64,000 bases of DNA, from assembly GCF_002742635.1 (NCBI RefSeq), contig NZ_PEGF01000002.1, positions 992,001-1,056,000 on the forward strand, read 5' to 3'. A program made the position numbers and the translations under genes. The notes under the pieces are model-generated. The model was not told the DNA's origin. It ran no database searches and was given only the letters and a program-made list of their open reading frames with translations. The DNA comes from Caulobacter sp. X (GTDB taxonomy: Bacteria; Pseudomonadota; Alphaproteobacteria; Caulobacterales; Caulobacteraceae). This document shows positions 8,123 to 15,823 of the stretch, piece after piece; within the stretch, counting starts at the first letter, position 1, and each line of letters starts with the position of its first letter.

Positions 8123-11100
8123 CTACCAGGTCTTGGTCAGCTGCAGGGTCACCGTGCGGCCGAGGGGATCGGCGTTGGCCGGGTCGTAGCCGACGCCAAG
8201 GTTGGAGTCGTAGAACGGCGGATCGTCGTCCAGCAGGTTCTGGACGTTCAAGGCCAGCGAGAGGCCTCGCATCGGCCCGGTCTTGAAGCCGTAGGTCAGG
8301 TTGAGATCGGCGGTGGTCCACGGCTTGATCCGGCCGCCGGTCTCGGTGCGCAGATCACCGACATGGCTGAGCGCCGCCGTGGTGGTCAGGGCGCCGTGGG
8401 TCCAGCTGGCGGCGGCCCGCAGGCGCAGGTCCGCGGGCTGGCCGGCGACCCCCGCTTGCTGCACGGCGCGGGCCTGCGGCGTGATCTTGCGCTGGTAGTC
8501 GACGAGCCAGGTGACGTCGGCGGTGAGCGCCAGCGGATCCTTGCCGAGCTGGGCGGCGTAGCGCGCCGAGATGTCGAAGCCGCGCACCCGCAGCTGGCCG
8601 GTGTTGACCCAGCGCCCATCGATGATCGCCGCGTAGGACTGGGCCGGGAAGATGCCTTGCGCCAGGGAGCGCGGATCGTCGATCAGGGCCTGGATGCGGG
8701 CGAGATCGGCGGGGTTGCTGCCCGGCGAGACCAGGCTGACGAACGGGGCGAATTCCGGCGCGGTCAGCACCGTGGAGAGATTGTCCAAGCCGGGCTGGCC
8801 GATGCGGTCGGTGAAGCGGGTGTCGAAGCCCGTGACCGACGCCTTGAACCGGGGCCAGCGCGCCGGCGCCAGTTCAAGGGTCAGGGTCTTGGACGTCGCG
8901 GTCTCGGGGCGCAGGTCCAGATTGCCGCCGTAGAGGATCATCACGATGGTGTCCTGGCCGTTCCGGGTCAGGGTGGTCGGCGCATAGATCTGCGGCTCGT
9001 TCAGCTCGATCAGGGCCGGGGCCCGGAAGGAGGTTCCGTAGCTGGCCTTGACCGTCAGGCCCGCGGCCGGCGACCAGATCACCCCGACCTTCGGGTCGGT
9101 GCTGGCGATCTCGCCATAGTCCTCGCGCCGCACGGCCGCCGACAGCTCCAGCCGTTGCAGCCCGGGCCGCACGAAGCCGCCGCCGAAGATCGGCACACGC
9201 ACTTCGGCGAACGCAGCATCGATCGTGCGGTGGACGTCGCGCCGCGCCACCTCGGTCGGGACAAAGCCCGAGGTCAGGCTGACGCCGCCGGTCTTCAGGG
9301 CCTCGCGACGGATCTGGCCGCCGACCGCCAGGCCGACCGCCCCGGCCGGCAGGGTGAAGAGTTCGCCGTCGAGCTTGAGATTGACTGACGCCGTCTCGCC
9401 GCGCGTCTTGCGCGTCAGATAGCCGCCGCTGATGAAGTCGAGGACCGTCCTGGGGTTGGAGCCCTGGCCGATGAACGGGTTGAAGAAGCCGTTGGCCGCC
9501 GTGCTGAACGGGGTGGCGGCGTTGTTGGCGGTGGTCCCCAGGGCCTCGGACAGGTAGCTGGTGTTGACGAGATTGTCGGTGCGCGAGCGGCCCTGCTCCA
9601 GGCCATAGGCGCCGTAGGCGTCCAGCCGCCAGGTCCCCGGCAGACGTTCCTGGCCGCCGAAGCTGAGGCCCAGGGTGTCGGCCACGCCGTTGACCCGCTG
9701 GCCGCCCAGTTCATTGAGGAACGAATAGGCGATGCGCTCGGAGGTCTGGCCGGTCGGCGACACGAAATAGGGGTTGTTGCGGTTGACCGTCAGGGTGGGG
9801 CTGGAGGCGACGCTGCGGTTGGTGAACCGGCGGCGCGTGGCCCGCGCGTCGGCCGACAGCGACACGCCGGCCGTCAAATCCTGAGCCAAGGCGACATAGA
9901 GGCTGTCGAGGCGTTGGCGCGGCAGCACGTCATAGGCGCCCAGCTGGTTTTCCAGATTGACCGTGCCGGCCTGGAAGCTGGCCGGCGTCAGCCCCGTGCC
10001 GTTCTGACCGGCGGGGATCGCATAGGCCGGGACCAGCACCCCGGCGGCGTTGGCGCGCAGGATGGTGCCCGGCATGCCGTAATAGCGGCGATGGTCCGTG
10101 CCGCCGAGGGCGCGCAGGTCGGCCTGGCCGGTATAGTCCCGGTCGCGCCCCTTGAGCCGGTCACGGGCGCTGTGCTCGTAGCTGACCACCAGATTGCCGC
10201 TGTCCCAGTCGTGGCCGACCGTCTGGCCAAACGACCACTGGCTGGCTCCGCCCTGGGTCGTTCCGCCGACCAGGGCCCGGGTCTCGGCGCCTTCGAAGCG
10301 CTTGCGCAGCACGATGTTGACGACGCCGCCGACCGCGTCCGAGCCGTAGAGAGCCGAGGCCCCGTCGAGCAGCACTTCGATGCGCTCGACCGCCGCCATC
10401 GGGATCGACGAGACGTCGGCGAAGTCGCCGCGCAGGCCTGTTCCGGCCAGGCGGCGGCCATTGACCAGCACCAGGGTGGCGTCGGTGCCCAGGCCCCGCA
10501 GGTTCACCCCGGTGGCCTTGTTGGAATTGGTCCCGGTCGGGTCGGCGCCGGTCGAGCTGGCGTCCTCGTTGCCCAGGCCCCCGAACGCCTGGGGCAAGGC
10601 CGAAAGCGCGTCGGCCACGCTGGTGCGGCCGGCCCGGTCCAGGCTCTCGCGATCCAGGATGATCACCGGCGAGGCGCTGTCCTTGGCGCCCCGGATATGG
10701 CTCCCGACCACGATCTCCGACAGCAGGGTCGGGTCCTCCGGCGCGGCCTGGACCAGCGGCGGGACGGGCGGCGCGTCGGCGTCGGTGTCCTGCGCGCGCG
10801 CCGGTCCGGCCGTCGAGATCAGCTGGGCGCGGGCCCGCAACACGAACACCTTGCCGGTCATCCGCTGGACCTCGAGATCGACCCCGACCAGCAGCCGGTC
10901 CAGGGCCTGCGCGGCCGTCATCCGTCCGCTGACCGCCGGCCCGCTGCGGCCGGCCACCATCTCGCTGGTGAACAGGATCTGGGTTCCCGTCTGGCGGCCC
11001 AGCGCGAACAGCGCCGCGCCCAGCGGTCCCTTGGCCAGGCGCACCTCGACCACGGGATCGGCGGCCTGACTGGCCTTGCTCGACCGGGCGGGCGCGTTGG

Positions 11101-11212
11101 CCTGGACATCCTCCATTCCCGAGGCGTTTGGGGCCGCCAGGGCTTGTCCGACCCACCCGGTGGCCAGCGTCAGGCAACTGAGCCCCAACAGGCTTTGACG
11201 ATAAGCGCGCAT
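8123..11212 (-). CDS. TonB-dependent receptor with STN signalling domain
   Basis: This 1029-residue outer-membrane receptor has a signal peptide over the first about 26 residues. Residues about 50-125 form an STN domain (VEVRLAKGPLGAALFALGRQ), the part that talks to a FecR-type regulator. A plug domain follows (ALSALPQAF, VNLRGLGTDATLVLVNGR, GASALYGSDAVGGVVNIVL), then a long beta-barrel ending in LQLTKTW with the usual terminal aromatic residue. With the fecR and sigma genes next to it, it should import a lasso peptide and trigger transcription. Specificity for the peptides encoded here is inferred from position. Confidence 0.9.
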   Translation of the reverse strand: MRAYRQSLLGLSCLTLATGWVGQALAAPNASGMEDVQANAPARSSKASQAADPVVEVRLAKGPLGAALFALGRQTGTQILFTSEMVAGRSGPAVSGRMTAAQALDRLLVGVDLEVQRMTGKVFVLRARAQLISTAGPARAQDTDADAPPVPPLVQAAPEDPTLLSEIVVGSHIRGAKDSASPVIILDRESLDRAGRTSVADALSALPQAFGGLGNEDASSTGADPTGTNSNKATGVNLRGLGTDATLVLVNGRRLAGTGLRGDFADVSSIPMAAVERIEVLLDGASALYGSDAVGGVVNIVLRKRFEGAETRALVGGTTQGGASQWSFGQTVGHDWDSGNLVVSYEHSARDRLKGRDRDYTGQADLRALGGTDHRRYYGMPGTILRANAAGVLVPAYAIPAGQNGTGLTPASFQAGTVNLENQLGAYDVLPRQRLDSLYVALAQDLTAGVSLSADARATRRRFTNRSVASSPTLTVNRNNPYFVSPTGQTSERIAYSFLNELGGQRVNGVADTLGLSFGGQERLPGTWRLDAYGAYGLEQGRSRTDNLVNTSYLSEALGTTANNAATPFSTAANGFFNPFIGQGSNPRTVLDFISGGYLTRKTRGETASVNLKLDGELFTLPAGAVGLAVGGQIRREALKTGGVSLTSGFVPTEVARRDVHRTIDAAFAEVRVPIFGGGFVRPGLQRLELSAAVRREDYGEIASTDPKVGVIWSPAAGLTVKASYGTSFRAPALIELNEPQIYAPTTLTRNGQDTIVMILYGGNLDLRPETATSKTLTLELAPARWPRFKASVTGFDTRFTDRIGQPGLDNLSTVLTAPEFAPFVSLVSPGSNPADLARIQALIDDPRSLAQGIFPAQSYAAIIDGRWVNTGQLRVRGFDISARYAAQLGKDPLALTADVTWLVDYQRKITPQARAVQQAGVAGQPADLRLRAAASWTHGALTTTAALSHVGDLRTETGGRIKPWTTADLNLTYGFKTGPMRGLSLALNVQNLLDDDPPFYDSNLGVGYDPANADPLGRTVTLQLTKTW

Positions 11213-11334
11213 CGTTCACATCCCCCCGCCGCGCGCACGGGGCCGCCACGATGGCGGTCTCTCGCCGGGGCGCGGCGGGGGTAAGACTCCTGGGAGGGCG
11301 TCACACCCTACCGGGATGCGAAAGATTTATGACG

Positions 11335-12396
11335 TCAAGCGGGGCCGGAGCGTTCGGCGGTCAGTTCGACGCCGCCGTCCGGGCGCGGGACGCTCTTGAG
11401 GTCCAGCAAGGCGGCCATCCCCCGGGCGAAGGTCTCGGTGTCGCCGGCGTCGAACTCGCCATTGACCCGCTGGTCCGCCGGCGCCCCGGGACCCAGCACC
11501 ACCTGGCGACGGCTGTAGCGATTGACCTCCGCCACCGCCTCGGCCAGGGGCACGTCCTTGAAGGTCAGGCGGCCGCTGGTCCAGCCGGTGGCCGCCGCCA
11601 CGTCGACGGCGACCGGTTTGACCGGCGCGGCGCGGACGACATCGACCCGCTGTCCCGCCGACAGGATCACCGGCGCGGGCCGCGCCGTGTTTTGCGCGCC
11701 GGCCTGGCTGACCTGGACGCGGCCCTCGGCCAGGGTCACCCGCACCGCACCGTCGGCCCGATAGACCTCGAACCGCGTGCCGATGGCCCGCACCGCCGTG
11801 TCGCCGGCCGTGACGACGAAGGGACGCCCCGCGTCATGGGCGACGACGAACATCGCCTGGCCCTTGTCGAGGATCAGGCTGCGCTGGGCCTTGGACAGCC
11901 GCACGCGCACCTGGCTGTTGGTGTTGAGTTCGACCGTCGAGCCATCGGCCAGGCTGATGGCCCGCCGCTCGCCGATCTCGGTCCGATAGGTCTGCTGGCC
12001 GGCCTGGCCAAGCAGCACCGCTCCGATCACCGCGGCCGCGGCCAGGGCCGCGCCGACGCCGAGGGTCCGGACGCCGCGGCCTTGGCCGAGGCCTCGCAGC
12101 CGCGCGCCGATCCCGCGCGGCCGGCGCGCGGCCGTCTCGGCGATGGCCTGGAGTCTCGGATCGTCGGCCAGGGCCCGCACGCCCGTCGTCAGGGCTTCGA
12201 TGCGGGTGTAGGCGGCGTCATTGAGGCTGTCTTCGCGCCAGGCGAAGAAGGTCGTCAGGTCGGCGTTGCTGACCCGTTGGGCGCTGAGCTTGGCGTACCA
12301 GGCGGCCGCCTCGTCGCGCGCGCGCTTGTCGTCGGCGCTGCGGGGCTCCCCGCCGCCCGGCTGGGCGCTTCTGGCCTGGGTCTTGTCATCGATCAT
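11335..12396 (-). CDS. FecR-family anti-sigma/sensor protein
   Basis: This is a 353-residue inner-membrane protein. Residues about 25-85 are the cytoplasmic FecR_N (DUF4880) part (DEAAAWYAKL, FFAWREDSLNDAAYTRIE) that binds the sigma factor. A single membrane segment lies near residues 108-130 (VGAALAAAAVIGAVLLG). The periplasmic FecR domain follows (RAISLADGSTVELNTNSQV), then a C-terminal STN-like segment (FKDVPLAEAVAEVNRYS). It transmits the signal from the receptor STN domain to the sigma factor encoded just upstream (12-bp gap). Confidence 0.9.
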   Translation of the reverse strand: MIDDKTQARSAQPGGGEPRSADDKRARDEAAAWYAKLSAQRVSNADLTTFFAWREDSLNDAAYTRIEALTTGVRALADDPRLQAIAETAARRPRGIGARLRGLGQGRGVRTLGVGAALAAAAVIGAVLLGQAGQQTYRTEIGERRAISLADGSTVELNTNSQVRVRLSKAQRSLILDKGQAMFVVAHDAGRPFVVTAGDTAVRAIGTRFEVYRADGAVRVTLAEGRVQVSQAGAQNTARPAPVILSAGQRVDVVRAAPVKPVAVDVAAATGWTSGRLTFKDVPLAEAVAEVNRYSRRQVVLGPGAPADQRVNGEFDAGDTETFARGMAALLDLKSVPRPDGGVELTAERSGPA

Positions 12397-12408
12397 GACG
12401 TGATCCGC

Positions 12409-12927
12409 CTAGCTCCGGATCATGTCGGCGCATCGGGCGATAGCCTGGGTCATTCGCTTTTCCACCGCCTTGACCGAGATGCCGCGCAGCTGCGCGATTT
12501 CCCGATAGGTGAGGCCCCTGACATGGTTCAGGGCGAAAACATCGCGCAACTTGGGCGGTAAGGCGAGCAACATCTGTTCGAAAAGGATCGCCTGCTCCTG
12601 GCTGGCGTCGATCGTCTGGTCGGCCAGGGTCTTGTGGTCGGGATCGGTGGGGACCTCGCGCGCGCTCCGGCGGAAGCGGCTGGCCGCCAGGTTCAGGGCG
12701 ATGCGGGCCAGCAGCGACTTGGGACTGCGGACGGGCCGGGGCGGCCGGTAGTCGTGGACCCGCAGCCAGGTGTCCTGGGCGATGTCGTCGGCGTCTTGCG
12801 GATAGCGGCGCGCCAGGAGCGCCGTCAGCCAGTCGCGATGGCGCAGATAGGCGTCGGCGAGCGGCGGCGTCCCGCCTTCCGAGGGCTGGGTGTCAGGGGC
12901 GGTGATTTGACCATCGAGCGGAGACAT
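12409..12927 (-). CDS. ECF sigma factor, FecI type
   Basis: Region 2 is visible as YLRHRDWLTALLARRYPQDA with DIAQDTWLRV, and region 4 as LALPPKLRDVFALNHVRGLT followed by REIAQLRGISVKAVEKRM. With FecR it should drive the receptor-isopeptidase genes. I chose ATG 12927 (172 residues). The frame is open to an ATG at 13026, but the extra 33 residues are not conserved and the 13026 start would lie inside an operator-like repeat. The orientation is divergent from the first controller-like gene. Confidence 0.88.
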   Translation of the reverse strand: MSPLDGQITAPDTQPSEGGTPPLADAYLRHRDWLTALLARRYPQDADDIAQDTWLRVHDYRPPRPVRSPKSLLARIALNLAASRFRRSAREVPTDPDHKTLADQTIDASQEQAILFEQMLLALPPKLRDVFALNHVRGLTYREIAQLRGISVKAVEKRMTQAIARCADMIRS

Positions 12928-13014
12928 AAACCGCATTCCAAGCCGAATGATGCGGGCGGAATCCGGATCGAGCCGTGCCCGCGTGAGCGTCGCGAACGCA
13001 CGACGATATTCCTC

Positions 13015-13035
13015 CACTTTACTCATAGTCTATTC
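13015..13035 (+). promoter_or_regulatory. C-box-like operator 1
   Basis: The 21-bp sequence (CACTTTACTC then ATAGTCTATTC) matches a second copy at 13317-13337 at 20 of 21 positions. The core ACT-N3-AGT resembles the GACT-N3-AGTC boxes bound by restriction-modification controller (C) proteins. It ends 32 bp before the ATG of the first controller-like gene; the second copy has the same spacing, which points to autoregulation. Confidence 0.6.
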
Positions 13036-13067
13036 ACAGTCCAGCGCCGAGCGTGCGCCTTCCGACC

Positions 13068-13277
13068 ATGGATTTTCTGGCCGTGGTGGGAGCGAACGTT
13101 CGCACCCTGCGGGAGGCGAGAGGCCTTCCGCAGGACGAACTCGCACACTTGGCCGGTATCCACCCCACCTATCTCTCAGGCGTCGAGACGGGAAAAAGAA
13201 ATCTTAGCATGAAGGTGCTTGAGCGCTTGGCGTCAGCCCTTCGGGTTCCTGAAACCGATCTTGTAATTCGGCGCTGA
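13068..13277 (+). CDS. Controller (C-protein)-like XRE regulator 1
   Basis: This 69-residue protein is almost entirely one XRE helix-turn-helix: VGANVRTLREARGLPQDELA, then a HPTYLSGVETGKRNLS recognition region and a VLERLASALRV helix. Size and sequence match C proteins of restriction-modification systems, which are dimeric autoregulators. No restriction or methyltransferase gene is adjacent. I chose ATG 13068 because the paralogue begins in the same way; a GTG at 13053 is also in frame. It may control itself, the next paralogue and possibly the island downstream. Confidence 0.75.
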   Translation: MDFLAVVGANVRTLREARGLPQDELAHLAGIHPTYLSGVETGKRNLSMKVLERLASALRVPETDLVIRR

Positions 13278-13316
13278 CGGACGCCCGGTCGCGAAGGGCC
13301 GAGACGCTTTTGTGGT

Positions 13317-13337
13317 CACTTTACTTATAGTCTATTC
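13317..13337 (+). promoter_or_regulatory. C-box-like operator 2
   Basis: This is the second copy of the 21-bp operator-like sequence, with TTACTTATAGTCTATTC and hence the ACT-TAT-AGT core. It lies 32 bp before ATG 13370, the same distance as copy 1 to its gene. Confidence 0.6.
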
Positions 13338-13369
13338 CGCATCGCGGCGGGATGATGCGCCGTCGGAGC

Positions 13370-13585
13370 ATGGATCTCCGAGTGGTCGTAGGGGCGAATA
13401 TTCGCGCCTTGCGGGAGGCGCGTGGCGTCCCGCAGGACGAACTCGCCCATGTCGCCGAGATCCATCAGACCTATTTGTCCGGCATAGAGAACGGGAAGCG
13501 CAACATCAGCCTGCGTGTCCTTGAGCGGTTGGCGGCCGCCTTGGCTGTGACCGAAGCAGAGCTTGTTCGCCGGAAGGACCGGTAG
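13370..13585 (+). CDS. Controller (C-protein)-like XRE regulator 2
   Basis: This 71-residue paralogue of the gene at 13068 has the same layout (VVVGANIRALREARGVPQDE, HQTYLSGIENGKRNIS, VLERLAAALAV). Gene plus operator appear to be a tandem duplication that has since diverged, so two regulators with almost identical operators coexist. They may repress or activate each other's promoters. The roughly 300 bp after it hold a separate operator series and no gene. Confidence 0.75.
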   Translation: MDLRVVVGANIRALREARGVPQDELAHVAEIHQTYLSGIENGKRNISLRVLERLAAALAVTEAELVRRKDR

Positions 13586-13801
13586 CGAGAAGTAGGGCGT
13601 CTCGCGCGCAATGCGCGCGATCGCGCTCTACGGCACCAGACGCGGCATGCCGCGCTGGCCGCCGCCGAGCCCGCTTCGCGGTCTCGGCCCGTTCGGGTGA
13701 CGATCGCTGACGCGGAGGTCCGAGCTGTTGGAGGTAATTACAGCCGGTCTGGCTCGTCTTCGATCGTTAGGCGCAGCAGGCCATCAGCCGGTTGATGGGT
13801 C

Positions 13802-13873
13802 TGACAATGTCAGGCGTCGAACGCGGTTCATTTGACATTGTCGGAAGAATCGAGCATTCATCCTGACATTGGA
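13802..13873 (+). promoter_or_regulatory. Three operator-like sites at 31-bp spacing before the QueC-like island
   Basis: TGACAATGTCA (13802-13812) is a perfect odd palindrome. TGACATTGTCG begins at 13833 and TGACATTGGA at 13864. The starts are exactly 31 bp apart, about three helical turns, so a protein would bind the same DNA face three times. The last copy runs into the GGAGG ribosome-binding site of the gene at 13884. A repressor such as the island's own XRE-ImmA protein is a plausible ligand (inference). Confidence 0.6.
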
Positions 13874-13883
13874 GGATGCCTGC

Positions 13884-14450
13884 ATGAGCGACGGCCCTTA
13901 CAAGACTTTGAAAATGAGCGCGAAATGGCGAGCGCTAGCGAAGGTTGCCGGCAACGCCGCACATAGTGCAGCAGAGGTGGCTGAGGCCATGCCGGCCGCG
14001 TTGGCGGCCGATTGGCGGGAGATCGGGCAACCATTCCTACGTCAAATGCGCGCCGCTCTCGGGGACGACGATCGCGGCGTACTTATTTCCGAGATCGCAA
14101 AGCACGAGGTGGCCCGCTTGCGGGTCCAGGCGACAAATCCGATGGAAGCCCTACTCGCGGACAATGCGATGGACGTCTTGCGCGACGGCTACCGGGGTGC
14201 AGCTGCGTTCGAGGAGGCGGCTGCCGCGACTATCGCGGAGCGCGCTGATCGCGGCTTGCGGCAAGTCGAGGAACACTACCGTCGCGAAGCCTCCCAGGGT
14301 AAGGCGGCGGACATCCGCGGGCGCCTAACCGAGTCGGTTCAGGCGACGGACCTGAAGGGCCTCGCGACTGCCCTGGCCGCGGGAGTTTCCGCCCGTGACT
14401 TGACCGTCCCAACTGACAGGTCCGGTCTTGATGAAGGAGTAAGCTTTTGA
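13884..14450 (+). CDS. Unknown helical protein, first gene of QueC-like island
   Basis: This 188-residue protein starts at ATG 13884 with GGAGG eight bases upstream. It is not recognised. It is rich in Ala, Glu and Arg with long helical stretches and no signal peptide or membrane segment. The stop (TGA) overlaps the TTG start of the next gene, so the two products are probably made together. By position it could correspond to the uncharacterised B subunit of Qat-type defence operons, but I see no sequence evidence for that. Confidence 0.65.
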   Translation: MSDGPYKTLKMSAKWRALAKVAGNAAHSAAEVAEAMPAALAADWREIGQPFLRQMRAALGDDDRGVLISEIAKHEVARLRVQATNPMEALLADNAMDVLRDGYRGAAAFEEAAAATIAERADRGLRQVEEHYRREASQGKAADIRGRLTESVQATDLKGLATALAAGVSARDLTVPTDRSGLDEGVSF

Positions 14451-15823
14451 CCGCCCTCGCCATCCGCCTGGTCGACGAGACCATGTTCGTCGACGTCGTC
14501 GACGAGGGAGTCCGGGTGCGTGACGAGGCCGAACTCGCCGCGCTAGGCGACGCTATCCGCCTGTCGACTGAGGGGCTGGAAACCTACTTTTTTTCCAAGT
14601 GGCGTCCCGAGCTCTTTGATCTTCTCGTCGTCGCAGCGGCGGCGGAATACTGTGACGCCGCCAAGGCGCGCTCGACTGTATCATGGTCCCGGACCTTCGA
14701 TGTCCGCGTTGCTGTGCACGATGTACAGCTGTGGTCGTCAACAGCAGTCAAATCGGCATTGGAAGGCGCGCTGACCTTCCTCACTGGCGATACCTGGACC
14801 TTTAGTTTCGTGGCGCGCCGGCAGAGCGCTCAGGGCATCCGCCAGGCGAGCCTCGAACTGCCGGCTGAGGCTAAGGCCATCATGCCATACAGCGACGGTC
14901 TAGATTCTCGGGCTGTCCACGCGATCACCGCTCAGGCTGTCGGCCGCGCCGATCTGGTTCGTGTACGTCTGGGCTCGGTGGGGGTCGACGACCCCCAGCG
15001 TGAGCGCCGCCGTGCGGCGTTTACCCTCGTGCCCTACAAGGTCCAGGTTCCGCAGCGTAAGGAATCGTCAGCTCGGTCTCGTGGCTTCAAGTTCGCCGTG
15101 GTGACCGGTGTGGCGGCGCAGATCGCCGGTGTGGACCGGATCATCGTTACCGAGAGTGGGCAGGGCTCCTTCGGTCCGATGATGGCCGTTAGCGGCCAGA
15201 TCTATCCCGACTACCGTGTCCACCCGCTATTCACCACCAGGGTCGAGCGCCTGTTCGAAGCACTGGTTGGCTCGACCGCCCACTATGAATATCCGCGGCT
15301 ATGGTCCACTAAGGGCGAGACCCTGGCGGAAGCGGCGGCGCTGCCCCACCCACCGTCCTGGTCAGATACTCGCTCCTGCTGGCAACAGTCGCGCCACGCG
15401 TCCATCGATGGACGTCGTCGTCAGTGCGGCATCTGCGCGGCGTGTATGCTTCGGCGCATGAGCATGTTCGCCGCCGGATTGGCAGAGCCGGCCGGTGCCT
15501 ACATCTGGGAAAACCTGTCGGCCTCGACCTTTGAGGCGGGTGCTGTGGAGGGCTTCATCGGGATCACCGACTCCATGCGGGAGCACGCTATTGCAGGCAT
15601 CCTACACATGGATCACATGGCGGACCTCGCTATCGCGCCGAGCGCGGTGCGCGCCGTACGTCGCGTTGCTCGCGAGACAGCCGAGGTCCTGAACCAGGAT
15701 CCAGTCGAGATCGAAGGGCGCTTGCGCTCACTCCTTACCCGTCACGCCGCCGAATGGCGCCGGTTCTTGGACTCTCTGGCGCCGGAGTCCTTCGTGCGGG
15801 ACCTGTCGGTCGTCCCGGCATGA
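14447..15823 (+). CDS. QueC-like PP-loop enzyme with zinc site
   Basis: This 458-residue protein starts at TTG 14447; AAGGAG at 14434-14439 supports this rare start. Residues 1-140 are unassigned. Residues 146-156 hold a PP-loop nucleotide-binding motif (MPYSDGLDSRA; the usual SGGxDS is SDGLDS here). Cys311, Cys327, Cys330 and Cys333 form the Cys-x15-Cys-x2-Cys-x2-Cys zinc site of QueC. True QueC makes 7-cyano-7-deazaguanine and is about half this length, so this is a divergent, extended relative like those in Qat-type defence systems. It overlaps both neighbours by 3-4 bp. The substrate is unknown. Confidence 0.75.
   Translation: MTALAIRLVDETMFVDVVDEGVRVRDEAELAALGDAIRLSTEGLETYFFSKWRPELFDLLVVAAAAEYCDAAKARSTVSWSRTFDVRVAVHDVQLWSSTAVKSALEGALTFLTGDTWTFSFVARRQSAQGIRQASLELPAEAKAIMPYSDGLDSRAVHAITAQAVGRADLVRVRLGSVGVDDPQRERRRAAFTLVPYKVQVPQRKESSARSRGFKFAVVTGVAAQIAGVDRIIVTESGQGSFGPMMAVSGQIYPDYRVHPLFTTRVERLFEALVGSTAHYEYPRLWSTKGETLAEAAALPHPPSWSDTRSCWQQSRHASIDGRRRQCGICAACMLRRMSMFAAGLAEPAGAYIWENLSASTFEAGAVEGFIGITDSMREHAIAGILHMDHMADLAIAPSAVRAVRRVARETAEVLNQDPVEIEGRLRSLLTRHAAEWRRFLDSLAPESFVRDLSVVPA

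Noticed and set aside
5708..9388. 1226-residue plus-strand ORF
   Set aside because: It is antisense to the isopeptidase and TonB receptor genes, which have clear motifs; composition is that of a shadow frame.
13068..13585. Restriction-modification system around the controller-like genes
   Set aside because: No methyltransferase or restriction endonuclease motifs are found in neighbouring frames on either strand.
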